From: Rhodovastum sp963714255
GTDB lineage: Bacteria > Pseudomonadota > Alphaproteobacteria > Acetobacterales > Acetobacteraceae
Direction of reading: 5' to 3'
NCBI GenBank assembly: GCA_963714255.1
Contig: CAVQNU010000018.1
Coordinates: 133,140 to 197,139, forward strand
DNA: 64,000 bases
The notes under the pieces are model-generated. The model was not told the DNA's origin, did not search any database, and worked only from the letters and a program-made list of their open reading frames with translations. A program made the position numbers and the translations under genes. Shown here piece after piece: positions 1 through 8,833 of this stretch (the first letter of the stretch is position 1; each line of letters opens with the position of its first letter).

Positions 1-139
1 TCGACAAAAAAACCGCCAGGCTCGCAGTACAAGCCCTGCGGCAGCGGTTTCAGCCAGGTCGCGGGATGCGGCATCGCCGCAGACATGGAACCTCACCATG
101 CCGGCGGCAACCGCCGTCATGGTGAGGGGAGGGCGGTGG

Positions 140-817
140 TCAGGCCACGCCGGTCGCTTTCAGCACGATGCCGACCACAAGCACCAGGGCCGCAACGCCC
201 GAGTAATAGGCGCCTTCGTCCAGCGCCGCGATGCGCCGCGGCCATTCCAGCAGCAGGATAGCGCCGAACAGCACCCCGCCCATGCCGCCAAGGACGGTCA
301 GCGCTTCATAAGCCGAGCCGCTGTATCCGGGGACCAGCGCCGGCCCGATCAGGCCGATCAGCTTGAACGCCGCCACCCAGAGCAGGCTGAATCCGGCCCC
401 GTACAACGCCGCCACGGCAAGGCTGCTGGTCTCGGCTTTCCGGCCGGAGAAGCGCGACAGCACCAACGCCACGCCGTTGCCCACCAGCAAGGCCACGACC
501 ACCACGCCGACCACCACCGCCTGCGCCCGTGACAGCGTCGAATCCGGCCAAACCCATGCCGCGAGCGTGGCCAGCAACGTCGCCGCCAGGAAAATGACTC
601 CGGCATCGATCAGATAGGCGCGCGCATGATGCCCGGGACGATCGAGCAAATGCTGTCCGAAGGTGAACGGAGACCGCAGCAGCTCTTTTGTAACTGCAAA
701 AAAATGCTCGGACGGCCGCCAGTTCGCGGCGCTAAGAACCGCGTGCTTTAACGTTTCGGTGGCTGCAGCGGAGATCCCGCTGGACGGAAACCGCTCATTC
801 GCGTTCGTGGCGGACAT
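140..817 (-). CDS. polytopic membrane protein, function unknown
   Basis: A 225-residue integral membrane protein. About five hydrophobic segments can be seen, roughly at residues 68-90, 100-122, 132-160, 168-190 and 203-224; the first 60 residues are polar and presumably cytoplasmic. There are no catalytic motifs. The arrangement of a soluble N-terminus followed by a bundle of five helices resembles Yip1-type or other unnamed bacterial membrane proteins, but I do not recognise a family with certainty. It is transcribed divergently from the helicase gene at 928, with about 110 bp between them that may hold both promoters. No function is assigned. Confidence 0.7.
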   Translation of the reverse strand: MSATNANERFPSSGISAAATETLKHAVLSAANWRPSEHFFAVTKELLRSPFTFGQHLLDRPGHHARAYLIDAGVIFLAATLLATLAAWVWPDSTLSRAQAVVVGVVVVALLVGNGVALVLSRFSGRKAETSSLAVAALYGAGFSLLWVAAFKLIGLIGPALVPGYSGSAYEALTVLGGMGGVLFGAILLLEWPRRIAALDEGAYYSGVAALVLVVGIVLKATGVA

Positions 818-927
818 AATTTTGTTACCTCCCTTATGTTACGTCCGTCAGCAACTATCGTACGCATGACGATTTCGCAAGTTGAATATGCTTCCCGGAC
901 TGCCTCGGATGCATTATGTAACCTACA

Positions 928-3339
928 ATGGCGGAATGGTTGCCGGAATGCTTTGCCGCTTGGTTCGCTCGCCAGGGGTGGGAGCCGCGACCGCATCAAT
1001 TATGCGTGCTGCAAGCCGCAAATGCCGGCCGTTCCGTTCTGCTGATCGCGCCCACCGGCGGCGGAAAAACGCTCGCGGGGTTCCTGCCCAGCCTGGTCGC
1101 GCTGCACGCAACACCATGCGCCGGCCTGCATACGCTGTACGTCAGCCCGCTGAAGGCGCTCGCCGGCGACATCGCCCGCAACTTAATGCGTCCGGTTCTG
1201 GAAATGTCATTGGACATCACTATCGATGTCCGCACCGGCGACACCTCGGCCGAGAAACGCCGCCGCCAGCGCGAGGCGCCGCCCAACATCCTGCTCACCA
1301 CGCCGGAAAGCCTGGCCGTGCTGCTGTCCATGCCCGACGCGGCGGCGCAGTTCGCGCCCCTGTCGGTGATCGTGCTGGATGAGGTGCACGCGCTCGCCGG
1401 CAGTAAGCGCGGCGACCAGCTGGCCCTCGGCCTTGCCCGCCTGTCCGTGCTGGCGCCGGCGGCACTTCGCATCGGCCTGTCGGCGACCGTTGCCCACCGC
1501 GCGCCGTTGCTGGCCTATGTCTCGCGCGATGCTTCCAGCAACGATGTCGAGCTGATCGAAGTCACCGGCGGCGCGCCGCCGGACATAACAATTATTCTGC
1601 CCGATGGCCGGCTGCCCTGGTCCGGGCACATGGGCCTGTCCGCCGCGCCGGAGATCCTGGCGCGCATCGCCGCCGCCGGCATGACCATCGTGTTCGTCAA
1701 CACCCGCGCCCAGGCCGAGCTGCTGTTCCAGGAACTCTGGAAGCTGAACAACTCCACCCTGCCCATCGCCATCCACCACGGCAGCTTGGAACCCGAGCAG
1801 CGCCGCCGGGTGGAGCAGGCGATGTCGGAGGGCCGGCTGCGCGCCGTGGTGGCGACATCCTCGCTCGATCTCGGCATCGACTGGGGCGGGGTGGACCAGG
1901 TGCTGCAAGTGGGCGCGCCCAAAGGGGTGAGCCGGCTGCTGCAACGCGTCGGCCGCGCCAACCACCGCATGGACGAGCCCAGCCGCGCCGTGCTGGTGCC
2001 GGCCAACCGGTTCGAGGTGCTGGAATGCGAGGCCGCCATCCAGGGCGTAGCGGCGGGCGAGCTGGATGGCGATGCGCCGCGGCCGGGCGGGCTCGATGTG
2101 CTGGCGCAGCATATTTTGGGCGTCGCCTGCGCGGGCCCGTTCCATCCCGACGCGCTGTATGCGGAAATACGCCGCGCCGCGCCCTATGCCGCGATCTCCC
2201 GCCGGGATTTCGACGACGTGCTGGGCTTCGTGGAAACCGGCGGCTATGCGCTGGCGGCCTATGAGCGCCACCGGAAACTGTTCCGCGATGCCGAGGGCCG
2301 GCTGCACATCCGCTCCGAGCGCATCGCCCGCCAGCACCGCATGAACATCGGCACCATCGTCGAAGAACCATTGCTGAAAGTGCGCTACGCTGGGCGTGGC
2401 GGCGGAACGCTAGGTGAAGTCGAAGAGTATTTCGTCAATATGCTTACCCCCGGCGATACCTTTATATTTGCCGGCCGCCTGCTGCGCTTCCTGCGCCTGC
2501 GCGAGACCGTGTGCGAAGTGTCCGAAGGCGGCAGCGGCGAGCCGAAAGTGCCCGCCTATGCCGGCGGACGCATGCCGCTCACCACCAACCTCGCCGACCG
2601 GGTGCGCGGCATGCTGCAGGATGCGGCGAGCTGGGGCGCCTTCCCGCCACCGGTGCAGGAATGGCTCGCCTTGCAGAAGGCGCGCTCGCGTCTGCCCGGC
2701 CGCGATGATCTGCTGGTGGAAACCTTCCCGCGCGGCGAGCGGTATTTTCTGGTGGCCTACTGCTTCGAGGGCCGCAACGCGCACCAGACGCTCGGCATGC
2801 TGATCACACGCCGGATGGAGCGGTTCGGCATGGCGCCGCTGGGCTTCGTCGCCACCGATTACGTGCTGGCCTGCTGGTCGGCCCGCGAACCCACCGGCGT
2901 CGCGCGGCTGTTCGAGCAGGACATGCTGGGCGACGATCTGGAAGCCTGGATGGCGGAAAGCTCCATGCTGCGCCGCACCTTCCGCAACGTGGCGGTGATC
3001 GCCGGGCTGATCGAGCGGCATCATCCGGGGGCGGACAAGTCGCGGCGGCAGGTCACGGTGAATTCCGACCTGATCTACAACGTGCTGCGCCGGTATCAGC
3101 CCGACCATATCCTGCTGCGCGCGACGCGGGCGGATGCCGCCGGGGGACTGACCGATGTGGGGCGGATTGCCGGGCTGCTCGCGCGGGTGCGCGGGCGCAT
3201 CCGGCATATGGTGCTTTCGCGGGTCTCGCCGCTGGCAGTGCCGGTGCTGCTGGAGATCGGGCGGGAAAGCGTGCGCGGCGAGGCGGGGGATGACCTGCTG
3301 CTGGAGGAGGCGGAATTGGTGGCGGAGGCTATGATGTAG
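928..3339 (+). CDS. ligase-associated Lhr-like DEXH-box DNA helicase
   Basis: An 803-residue superfamily 2 helicase. Walker A is APTGGGKT at residues 41-48, the Walker B/DEXH box is DEVH at 151-154, motif III is GLSATV near 183, and motif VI reads QRVGRANHR near 345. The long C-terminal part after about residue 400 matches the Lhr/WH accessory region. Total length fits the roughly 800-residue ligase-associated DNA damage response DEXH helicase, which in many alphaproteobacteria sits beside an ATP-dependent ligase and a metallophosphoesterase; neither partner is in this window. It is expected to act in DNA repair. The ATG at 928 gives the usual family N-terminus with a PHQ motif just before Walker A. 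Confidence 0.9.
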   Translation: MAEWLPECFAAWFARQGWEPRPHQLCVLQAANAGRSVLLIAPTGGGKTLAGFLPSLVALHATPCAGLHTLYVSPLKALAGDIARNLMRPVLEMSLDITIDVRTGDTSAEKRRRQREAPPNILLTTPESLAVLLSMPDAAAQFAPLSVIVLDEVHALAGSKRGDQLALGLARLSVLAPAALRIGLSATVAHRAPLLAYVSRDASSNDVELIEVTGGAPPDITIILPDGRLPWSGHMGLSAAPEILARIAAAGMTIVFVNTRAQAELLFQELWKLNNSTLPIAIHHGSLEPEQRRRVEQAMSEGRLRAVVATSSLDLGIDWGGVDQVLQVGAPKGVSRLLQRVGRANHRMDEPSRAVLVPANRFEVLECEAAIQGVAAGELDGDAPRPGGLDVLAQHILGVACAGPFHPDALYAEIRRAAPYAAISRRDFDDVLGFVETGGYALAAYERHRKLFRDAEGRLHIRSERIARQHRMNIGTIVEEPLLKVRYAGRGGGTLGEVEEYFVNMLTPGDTFIFAGRLLRFLRLRETVCEVSEGGSGEPKVPAYAGGRMPLTTNLADRVRGMLQDAASWGAFPPPVQEWLALQKARSRLPGRDDLLVETFPRGERYFLVAYCFEGRNAHQTLGMLITRRMERFGMAPLGFVATDYVLACWSAREPTGVARLFEQDMLGDDLEAWMAESSMLRRTFRNVAVIAGLIERHHPGADKSRRQVTVNSDLIYNVLRRYQPDHILLRATRADAAGGLTDVGRIAGLLARVRGRIRHMVLSRVSPLAVPVLLEIGRESVRGEAGDDLLLEEAELVAEAMM

Positions 3340-3340
3340 A

Positions 3341-3453
3341 AAGAAAGGCCAGGGCTCTGCCCTGGACCCGCAAAAGGGGCGGTGGCCCCCTTGACCCCAT
3401 GACTTTAGGGGTCCATGGGCGAAGCCCTTGGTGGGGTTCGCGGCAACGCCGCG
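3341..3453. repeat. dispersed intergenic hairpin repeat, copy 1
   Basis: Starts directly after the helicase stop. It contains the shared core AGGGCTCTGCCCTGGACCCG, then GGGGCGGTGGCCCC and further short hairpins ending in GGGGTTCGCGG. The same core recurs near 18.6, 22.1, 31.2, 40.7, 46.6, 51.2 and 59.2 kb. The hairpins may double as a transcription terminator for the helicase gene. Confidence 0.75.
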
Positions 3454-3507
3454 ACTTGCCGCACAAAGCAGCGGCGCCGATAGTGCACCCGAACACGGAG
3501 CACCAGA

Positions 3508-3867
3508 ATGCCCATTTATGTCCGGCGTTTCCTCGCCATCGCCATTGTTGCCGCCCTTGCCGGGCCGGCGTTCGCGCTCGAATGTCCGGTTCCGCAACCG
3601 CTGACGCGGCCTGGTATCCTGCAGGAAACGCCCGCGCAGATTACTACATTGTCGAACCTGCTGGCGGGCGGCGATGTCGGCAACACGATACCGGTGATCG
3701 TCGCGGATTTGCGTGCGCGTTATCCGGGCATCGAGAATGCGGAAATCATCAACTATCTGATGGCCGCCTATTGCCCGATCGTGGCGCAACTCTCGGGCCT
3801 GACGGACCAACAGAAGCAGGCGCAGATGGATCAGTTCACGCGTCAATTGGTGCAGTTGATTTACTAA
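3508..3867 (+). CDS. small secreted protein, function unknown
   Basis: A 119-residue protein with a clear signal peptide (RRF then a hydrophobic stretch, probable cleavage after AFA near residue 23). The mature part starts with ECPVPQPLTRPG and has two cysteines, one at the new N-terminus and one in AAYCPIV, which could form a disulfide. Similar small periplasmic proteins with a CPxPQPLTRPG start and an IPxIVxxLRxRYP segment occur in other alphaproteobacteria, from memory, without a known role. An rRNA-like AGCACCAGA precedes the ATG but there is no strong ribosome binding site. It is alone, between a repeat element and two smaller secreted peptides. Confidence 0.7.
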   Translation: MPIYVRRFLAIAIVAALAGPAFALECPVPQPLTRPGILQETPAQITTLSNLLAGGDVGNTIPVIVADLRARYPGIENAEIINYLMAAYCPIVAQLSGLTDQQKQAQMDQFTRQLVQLIY

Positions 3868-4073
3868 CCCAACTATGGCGGAAGCGGCGGCGAAACGTCG
3901 GTCAGGTTGGACAGAAAAGAAAAATATCGAAGCGCGATGATTCTTTAGAGGTAGAATAGAACATTACGCCGGATCGATCCGCTGTTGCACTCGGCTTCTG
4001 TCTACGTCGAAAGGGTGAATTGCGCAATTGCCGCCGGATCGGTTTTTTGGCGGTGACCTTGCGGAGGAAGCCC

Positions 4074-4319
4074 ATGAACAGGACCCTTCTCGCGGCGCTT
4101 TTTGTGCTCGCCGTGGCGAGCGCCGCCGATGCCAGGCCGGTACCTCTGACCGATACGGAGCTTGGTAACACGGTGGCGGGCGGTGTTGGCGGGCCTGTCG
4201 GTCCGGCGCCGGTCGTGCCGCCCGTTGGGTCTCATCGCCCGCCGCCGGTGATCAATCCCGGCGGGCCGCCGACATGGATAAATCCGGGCGGTCCGTGCAT
4301 CAGGTGCCGGCCGGGTTGA
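4074..4319 (+). CDS. small secreted Pro/Gly-rich peptide with LTDxEL motif (1)
   Basis: An 81-residue product. The ATG at 4074 is preceded by GGAGGAAG at a good distance, so the start is well supported and the longer upstream reading frame is not needed. Residues 1-20 are a signal peptide. The mature chain opens with RPVPLTDTELGNTVAGG, then a Pro/Gly-rich tail with two NPGGP units and a closing CIRC. The gene directly downstream encodes a related peptide with LTDAEL and MTAG at the same place. The short motif followed by a Gly-Gly-like step recalls leader peptides of ribosomal natural products, but no modifying enzyme or peptidase transporter lies nearby, so that reading is only a suggestion. 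Confidence 0.65.
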   Translation: MNRTLLAALFVLAVASAADARPVPLTDTELGNTVAGGVGGPVGPAPVVPPVGSHRPPPVINPGGPPTWINPGGPCIRCRPG

Positions 4320-4375
4320 GGATCGCCGCATAGCTGCGCGATGACGGGGTAAATTGAACAAGACGGAGGAATGTC

Positions 4376-4609
4376 ATGATCAAGGGCCTGCTTGCGCTGT
4401 TGTTGCTGCTCGGCACGGCGAGCGCGGTTGCTGCCAAGCCGAAAGCGCTGACGGATGCGGAGCTCGCCGCAATGACGGCCGGCTTCGAGGCGCGCCCGGT
4501 CGGGCCGACGCGTGCCCCGCCGCCGGTATGGACGCCCGTGCCCCCGGGTGGGCCAATTCTCATTTCGTGCATTGTTGGCGTTGGGTGCATCACGCGGTCG
4601 TATCACTGA
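4376..4609 (+). CDS. small secreted peptide with LTDxEL motif (2)
   Basis: A 77-residue product with GACGGAGGAATGTC before the ATG, a strong ribosome binding site. The signal peptide runs to about residue 20 (AVAA), then KPKALTDAELAAMTAGF, a proline-rich stretch (RAPPPVWTPVPPGGP) and a hydrophobic tail with two cysteines (ISCIVGVGCI). It is a clear paralogue of the gene at 4074: same order of signal peptide, LTDxEL, (V/M)xAG, proline-rich linker and C-terminal cysteine pair. Function unknown. Tandem duplication of a secreted two-cysteine peptide is what the sequence shows. Its stop overlaps the 3' end of the decayed minus-strand DUF2075 gene. Confidence 0.65.
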   Translation: MIKGLLALLLLLGTASAVAAKPKALTDAELAAMTAGFEARPVGPTRAPPPVWTPVPPGGPILISCIVGVGCITRSYH

Positions 4610-5195
4610 GGGTGGGAGGCCGCTTCGGCGCGTGTAGGTCTGTGTGCTCGGACAGTTCGGGGTGCTCGAACAGTTCGGGGTGCTCGGACAGTTCGGGTTC
4701 CGGTGTGGGCGCGACGGTTGCGGGCGCCCCGAGTTCCGGCACGCCCCATGCCCGGAGGAATACCGCCACCGCGTCAAACTTCTGTGGACGCCGCGTCAGG
4801 TCTGTGCCGTCGCCTTGCGGCACCCAAATTACCGTCCGATCGCGCGCCCGCGTCAACAGCACCCGATAGGTGTTGACCCGGTTTGAGCGCCGATCGGCAT
4901 CGTTCAAGTTGCGCCAGTTCGCGCCGACGAAGACCCTTGGCCTCCACCCACGCTCCGATCGCACCAAATCGCCGCCCCAGCATAATCCAACGAAGTCAAG
5001 TTCAAGCCCTGAACGGAAAACTCCGTACCGAGAACTTCCAGCGCGTCGGAAGCTCGCACATCTTCCGACCAGCGATCGAGGAACCAATGCGCCACCAGAG
5101 CCGCATCCATATGCGGCAATTCCGTCCCGTGACTGTCCAGGTTGTTTTCGACGGTCGGAGGGGGGCTGAACGCTTGGACGTCTGGTTGTGACCTG
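4590..5195 (-). pseudogene. 3' remnant of a DUF2075 (Schlafen-like ATPase) gene
   Basis: Minus-strand translation shows the C-terminal end of the DUF2075 family: ALEVLGTEFSVQGLELDFVG, then VNTYRVLLTRARDRTVIWVP and DAVAVFLRAWGVPEL. The match is split over two frames with a shift near 5005 (between FSVQG and LELDFVG). The upstream two thirds of the gene, including Walker A, are missing; similarity fades near 5110-5195 where the IS66 element begins. The simplest reading is that IS66 insertion removed the 5' part and the rest decayed. DUF2075 proteins are P-loop ATPases with a helicase-like fold, often found in defence or mobile contexts. The last 30 codons carry a hexapeptide repeat. Confidence 0.65.
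4644..4697. repeat. 3 x 18-bp tandem repeat
   Basis: Three units of GTGCTCGGACAGTTCGGG (the middle one with a single G to A change) at 4644-4661, 4662-4679 and 4680-4697. On the minus strand they encode (E/F)EHPELS-type hexapeptides at the C-terminus of the DUF2075 remnant. Being in frame, they probably arose while the gene was still coding. Confidence 0.85.
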
Positions 5196-6715
5196 AACTG
5201 TCCGTGGTGCGGATCAAAAATCGTTTGACGTGAGTCGGGCGTTCTGATTCTAGGATTTGATGAGTCCAGAGGGCCTGGGCCAGCTTTCGAAAGAAGACCT
5301 GATTGCGCTACTGCTGGCGCAAGAGGCCCGGCACGCAGCCGAGATGGCGGCGCTACGGGCTCAGATTGCCGAGTTGGAGCGCCGGCTTGCACTGAACAGC
5401 GGGAACAGCTGCAAGCCGCCATCCAACGATGGCCTGAAGAAGGCGCCGCGGGTGAGGAGCCTGCGTCGATCATCCGGTCGCAAGAGCGGCGGACAACATG
5501 GGCATTCCGGCGAGACGCTGCGGCAGTGTGAAACGCCGGATCTCACCATCGACCACTTTCCCAAAGAGTGCGAGACCTGTGGAACCACGTTGAGCAAGAG
5601 GTCAGCGACGGACTACGTGGCTCGGCAGGTATTCGATCTTCCCGAACCACCGCCATTGGTCGTGACCGAGCATCGTGCGTATGCCTGCGGCTGTGTCAGG
5701 TGCGGTGCGCAGACGCGGGCCCGCTTTCCCGATGATGTCGCGGCCCCGGTGCAGTATGGCTCGCGGCTAGCGTCCTTCGTGGTCTACCTGCTGCATGCTC
5801 AGTTTCTGCCGGAGCGTCGTGTGGTTGACGTGATGGCAGACCTGTTCGGCCTGATTCTCTCAGCGGCGACGGTGGCACAGATGAGCCGAACCTGTGCCGG
5901 GCGATTCTCCGGTTTTGTCGAGGTGATTCGCAAGCTGATCTGCAACGCTCCGGTCAAGCATCTCGACGAAACCGGCATGCGCATCGGCGGAAAACTGCAC
6001 TGGCTCCACATCGCCTCGACGATCAAGCTGACCTTCTATCGGATCGCCGGACGTGGCAAGATGCTCGCCGGTCTCGTCGGCACCGTGGTGCATGATCATT
6101 GAAATCCGTACTACTCGCTGGAAGGCGTGCTGCATGCGCTCTGCAATGCCCATCACCTGCGAGAACTTCAGGCGCTGATCGACATCGAGAAGGAACCCTG
6201 GGCCGAGGCGATGCAACGTCTGCTGCGTCGCGCCTGCCACGCAATCACCATCGCCCGCGAACATGACAAACCGCGCGAACCAAAACTGCTTGCCCTGACC
6301 GAGCGAAGATACGGCGCCATCCTTGTCGACGCCACCGCCCTCCATGAAGCGCAACCGCCATTGCCAGTGAAGCGGCGCGGCTCGACACCGCGTCGCACCG
6401 GCCACCTCCTCGCCCTGCGCCTTTCAACCTTCAAGCAGGATGTGCTGCGCTTCCTCACAGACCCCACCGTGCCTTTCACCGACAACATCGCCGAGCATGA
6501 TGCCCGCATGGCCAAGCTGCGGCAGAAGATCTCCGGCGGCTTCCGCTCCCTTGCAGGCGCTACCGACTTCGTCGTGCTCCGCTCGCTGATCTCCACCGCA
6601 CGAAAGCAGCGATGGAATATCCTCAACACCCTCGCCGCAGATCCAAGCACCCCGGCAAGTCGCATCAAGCTCGCCTGAAAACAAAAAAACAACCTGGGCG
6701 GTTACCAATAACTGA
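5196..6715 (+). mobile_element. IS66-family insertion sequence (single-ORF type)
   Basis: The transposase reading frame (5260-6678) is of the IS66 TnpC type and the flanks break a DUF2075 remnant on the left and approach the TonB-like gene on the right. No tnpA/tnpB accessory ORFs are present, as in the ISBst12-like subgroup. I could not define terminal inverted repeats with confidence, so both ends are approximate: the left end lies where the DUF2075 similarity stops, the right end near GGCGGTTACCAATAA after the transposase. Confidence 0.6.
5260..6678 (+). pseudogene. IS66 TnpC transposase, interrupted by TGA
   Basis: The product would be about 472 residues. The N-terminal part has a coiled-coil helix (AEMAALRAQIAELERRL) and the LNSGNSCKPPSNDGL region typical of IS66, then a zinc-finger-like CETCG and CGCVRCG, and the catalytic DETGMRIGG. 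Codon 281 (6100-6102) is TGA. The same frame goes on without loss as NPYYSLEGVLHALCNAHHLREL and ends with DNIAEHDARMAKLRQKISGGFRS, the DDE glutamate region. In relatives the residue at this place is Trp in VHDHWxPY, so TGG to TGA is the likely change. The element is presumably immobile unless the stop is read through. ATG 5260 follows a weak AGGAT. Confidence 0.85.
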
Positions 6716-6783
6716 CACCACCGCTCGTGCCCCGGTCCGGAAAAATCATTGCCGATGCCATCCCTGATCCGCCCCTGCGCGGC

Positions 6784-7562
6784 ATGCGGATACTGCCGCC
6801 GGGTCCGGACTGGGTGGGCCTGCCGCTGCGGCCGGGCAAGGACGGGCGCTGGCCGAGAATGTGGTCCGCCCGCATGCGAGGTTGGGTGGTGCTGGCGTCC
6901 TGGTTGCTGCACATGGCCTTGCCCGCGTGGTGGCTGGACATGCGGCCACCCGCGCCGCTGGTCGAACTGGCGGCGCCCGCGCCGCCGGTTGAGGCGGCCT
7001 CAGGTCCCGCCGCGCCGGCGGTGCCGCCGTCCGAGATACCGCCATCGCCGGTGCCGGAGCCACCACTCTCCACGCCGCCGCCACCGGCGACCATCGCCAC
7101 CAGCCGCCCCATCGCCCCGGTCGCCGTCACAAAGACGCCGCGCCCAACCAGGCCACGCAGACACGAAACTCCGCCGGCAGCCGAGCCTGTCGCTGGTCCA
7201 GCCGCGCCGAACCCGCCCGCCACGCCGCCGTTCCCCGTCGCGGCCGCACCGGCTGATCTGCCGCAGATTCTGCCCGACTATCTCAGCCTGATCCAGATCC
7301 GGCTGACGGGCGTAAAGCGATATACCCCGCGGAGGCCCGCATCAACGCCCTGCAAGGCACCGTGCTGTTGCACGTCGTGCTCGCAGCAGACGGCACGGTG
7401 CTGTTCGCGCGCGTCGTCCACGGCTCCGGAGTCGCATCGCTGGACGCCGAAGGAATGGCCATGAGCGCCCGCGCACCCCCCTGCCCGCCGCTGCCCGACG
7501 CAGTGCACGCAACGACGCTCGCTCTCGCCGTCCCGGTGGCCTTTTTGCTGCACCTGCGCTGA
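6784..7562 (+). pseudogene. TonB-family protein, frameshifted
   Basis: From an ATG at 6784 the first frame gives a short cytoplasmic head, one membrane segment (GWVVLASWLLHMALPAWW) and a long Pro/Ala linker, the classic TonB build. The C-terminal domain starts with LPQILPDYLSLIQIRLTGVKR and then shifts frame near 7313: in the +1 frame the sequence reads YPAEARINALQGTVLLHVVL followed by AADGTVLFARVVHGSGVASLD, the TonB box-binding domain with its YPxxA motif. One indel would restore a protein of about 258 residues. TonB couples proton motive force to outer-membrane receptors. The shift may be real or an error in the assembly; the same doubt applies to the next three genes. Confidence 0.7.
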
Positions 7563-7633
7563 CCGCTGAATGCCGCGGCGCCCTCGTGTATGCTTGGCCG
7601 CACGCCTTCCCGTTTTCACCAAGGTTACCTGTC

Positions 7634-8657
7634 ATGGCATCCCCGTTCCTGCTCTGGCCCGCCGCACCGCGGGCGACGCGCATCCTCTATCTCGCCCGCT
7701 ACGCCCCGGACGACCCGATCTACACGGTCAAACCGGAAGGCATGATCTCGGGCTATGCCGAGTCACCATTTCCGCATTTTCGAATCGCTGCGCAGCATCG
7801 GCTACGATGTCGCGTCGAGCTCGAAGCCCTATGCGGCGCTGGTGGCTGGCGGCAACGTGGATTTCGTATTTTCGCTGCTCAACAGGATGCCGTTGCGCAA
7901 CCCCGAGTTGCTGGTCCCGGCGATCTGCACCTATCTGCGCCTGCCCTGCCTGGGCGCGCCGCCCAACATCCGCGCGCTGGCGGAAGACAAATACCTGAGC
8001 AAGCTGGCCTTCGCCGCCCTCGGCCTGCCGGTGGCGCCCGGCCGGGTTTATCTGCCGGGGGCCGCAGCTGAGCCGCCGGACTTCCCTGGCCCCTACTTCG
8101 TCAAGGACCGCTTCGGCGCCGCCTCGGAAGGCGTGACCGAGGCCTCGCTGCAGGACAGCTGGGACGAGGTGGCGCGTATCGCCGGCGATTTCCATGCCAG
8201 CGGCAAGGAAGTCCTGGTGGAGCGCTTCTGCCCGGGCATCGATATCACCGTGCCGGTGCTCGGCCACTCGCCCTACTTCGTGCTTGGACATGTCGCGCCG
8301 CGCTCCGACAAGATCGGCGGCATTCTCACCGCCGACCTGAAAACGGATGACCGGCTCGGCAATGAATTGATCGATCTCGATCGCGCCACGGCAGCGGCGA
8401 TCGAGGACGATGTGCGCACGGTGTGGCGGTCGCTCGGGCCGATCGACTATTTCCGCCTCGACTATCGCTGGAACCCAGCGACCGGCCAGCGCTATCTGAT
8501 CGAAATGAACATCTGCTGTTATCTCGGCGTGCGCGGTGCGTTCGGCCTGGCTGGTGCCTGCCACGGGTATGACCGTACGCAAATGGTGGCGCATGTGGTC
8601 GAATACAGCCTGGCACGCCAGCGCGGCGCCCATACGCATGCGCATTGGGTGATCTGA
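7634..8657 (+). pseudogene. ATP-grasp (D-Ala-D-Ala ligase-like) protein, frameshifted near its 5' end
   Basis: An ATG at 7634 opens a frame reading ILYLARYAPDDPIYTVKPEG. It moves one frame near 7765, at GYAES/SHHFRIFESLRSIGYDV, and then runs to 8657. The main part has PYFVKDRFGAASEGV (lysine and glycine-rich ATP loop), KEVLVERFCPGIDITVPVLG (the VEEFI-like ATP-contact strand), and YFRLDYRWNPATGQRYLIEMNI (Mg-binding Asp/Glu/Asn), so it is an ATP-grasp enzyme of the D-alanine-D-alanine ligase type. Such enzymes join a carboxylate to an amine or thiol through an acyl phosphate; the substrate is not known here. The restored length is about 341 residues. Neighbours suggest a metal or peptide metabolite, which is inference. 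Confidence 0.65.
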
Positions 8658-8833
8658 GAGGAAAGCGCGCGGCCGAACGTTTTCCGCCAGATTGTTCTGG
8701 TTCGTACACTTCGGCTTCCGCCTGGCGACACCTGGCATTTGTCTTGCCCGTGGCACAGTTCTTGACGGCCGCGCTTGACGACGAGTTTCGTCGCTTCCGT
8801 CACCCAACGGCCCGCAACCTCGAGGATCAGGCA

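Noticed and set aside
4644..4697. Short CRISPR-like repeat array
   Set aside because: The 18-bp units are directly adjacent without spacers and encode a peptide repeat in a decayed gene.
5196..5240. GTGACCTGAACTGTCC as left terminal repeat of the IS66 element
   Set aside because: It matches the right end (GTAACCGCCCAGGTTG in reverse) at too few positions to be called an inverted repeat.
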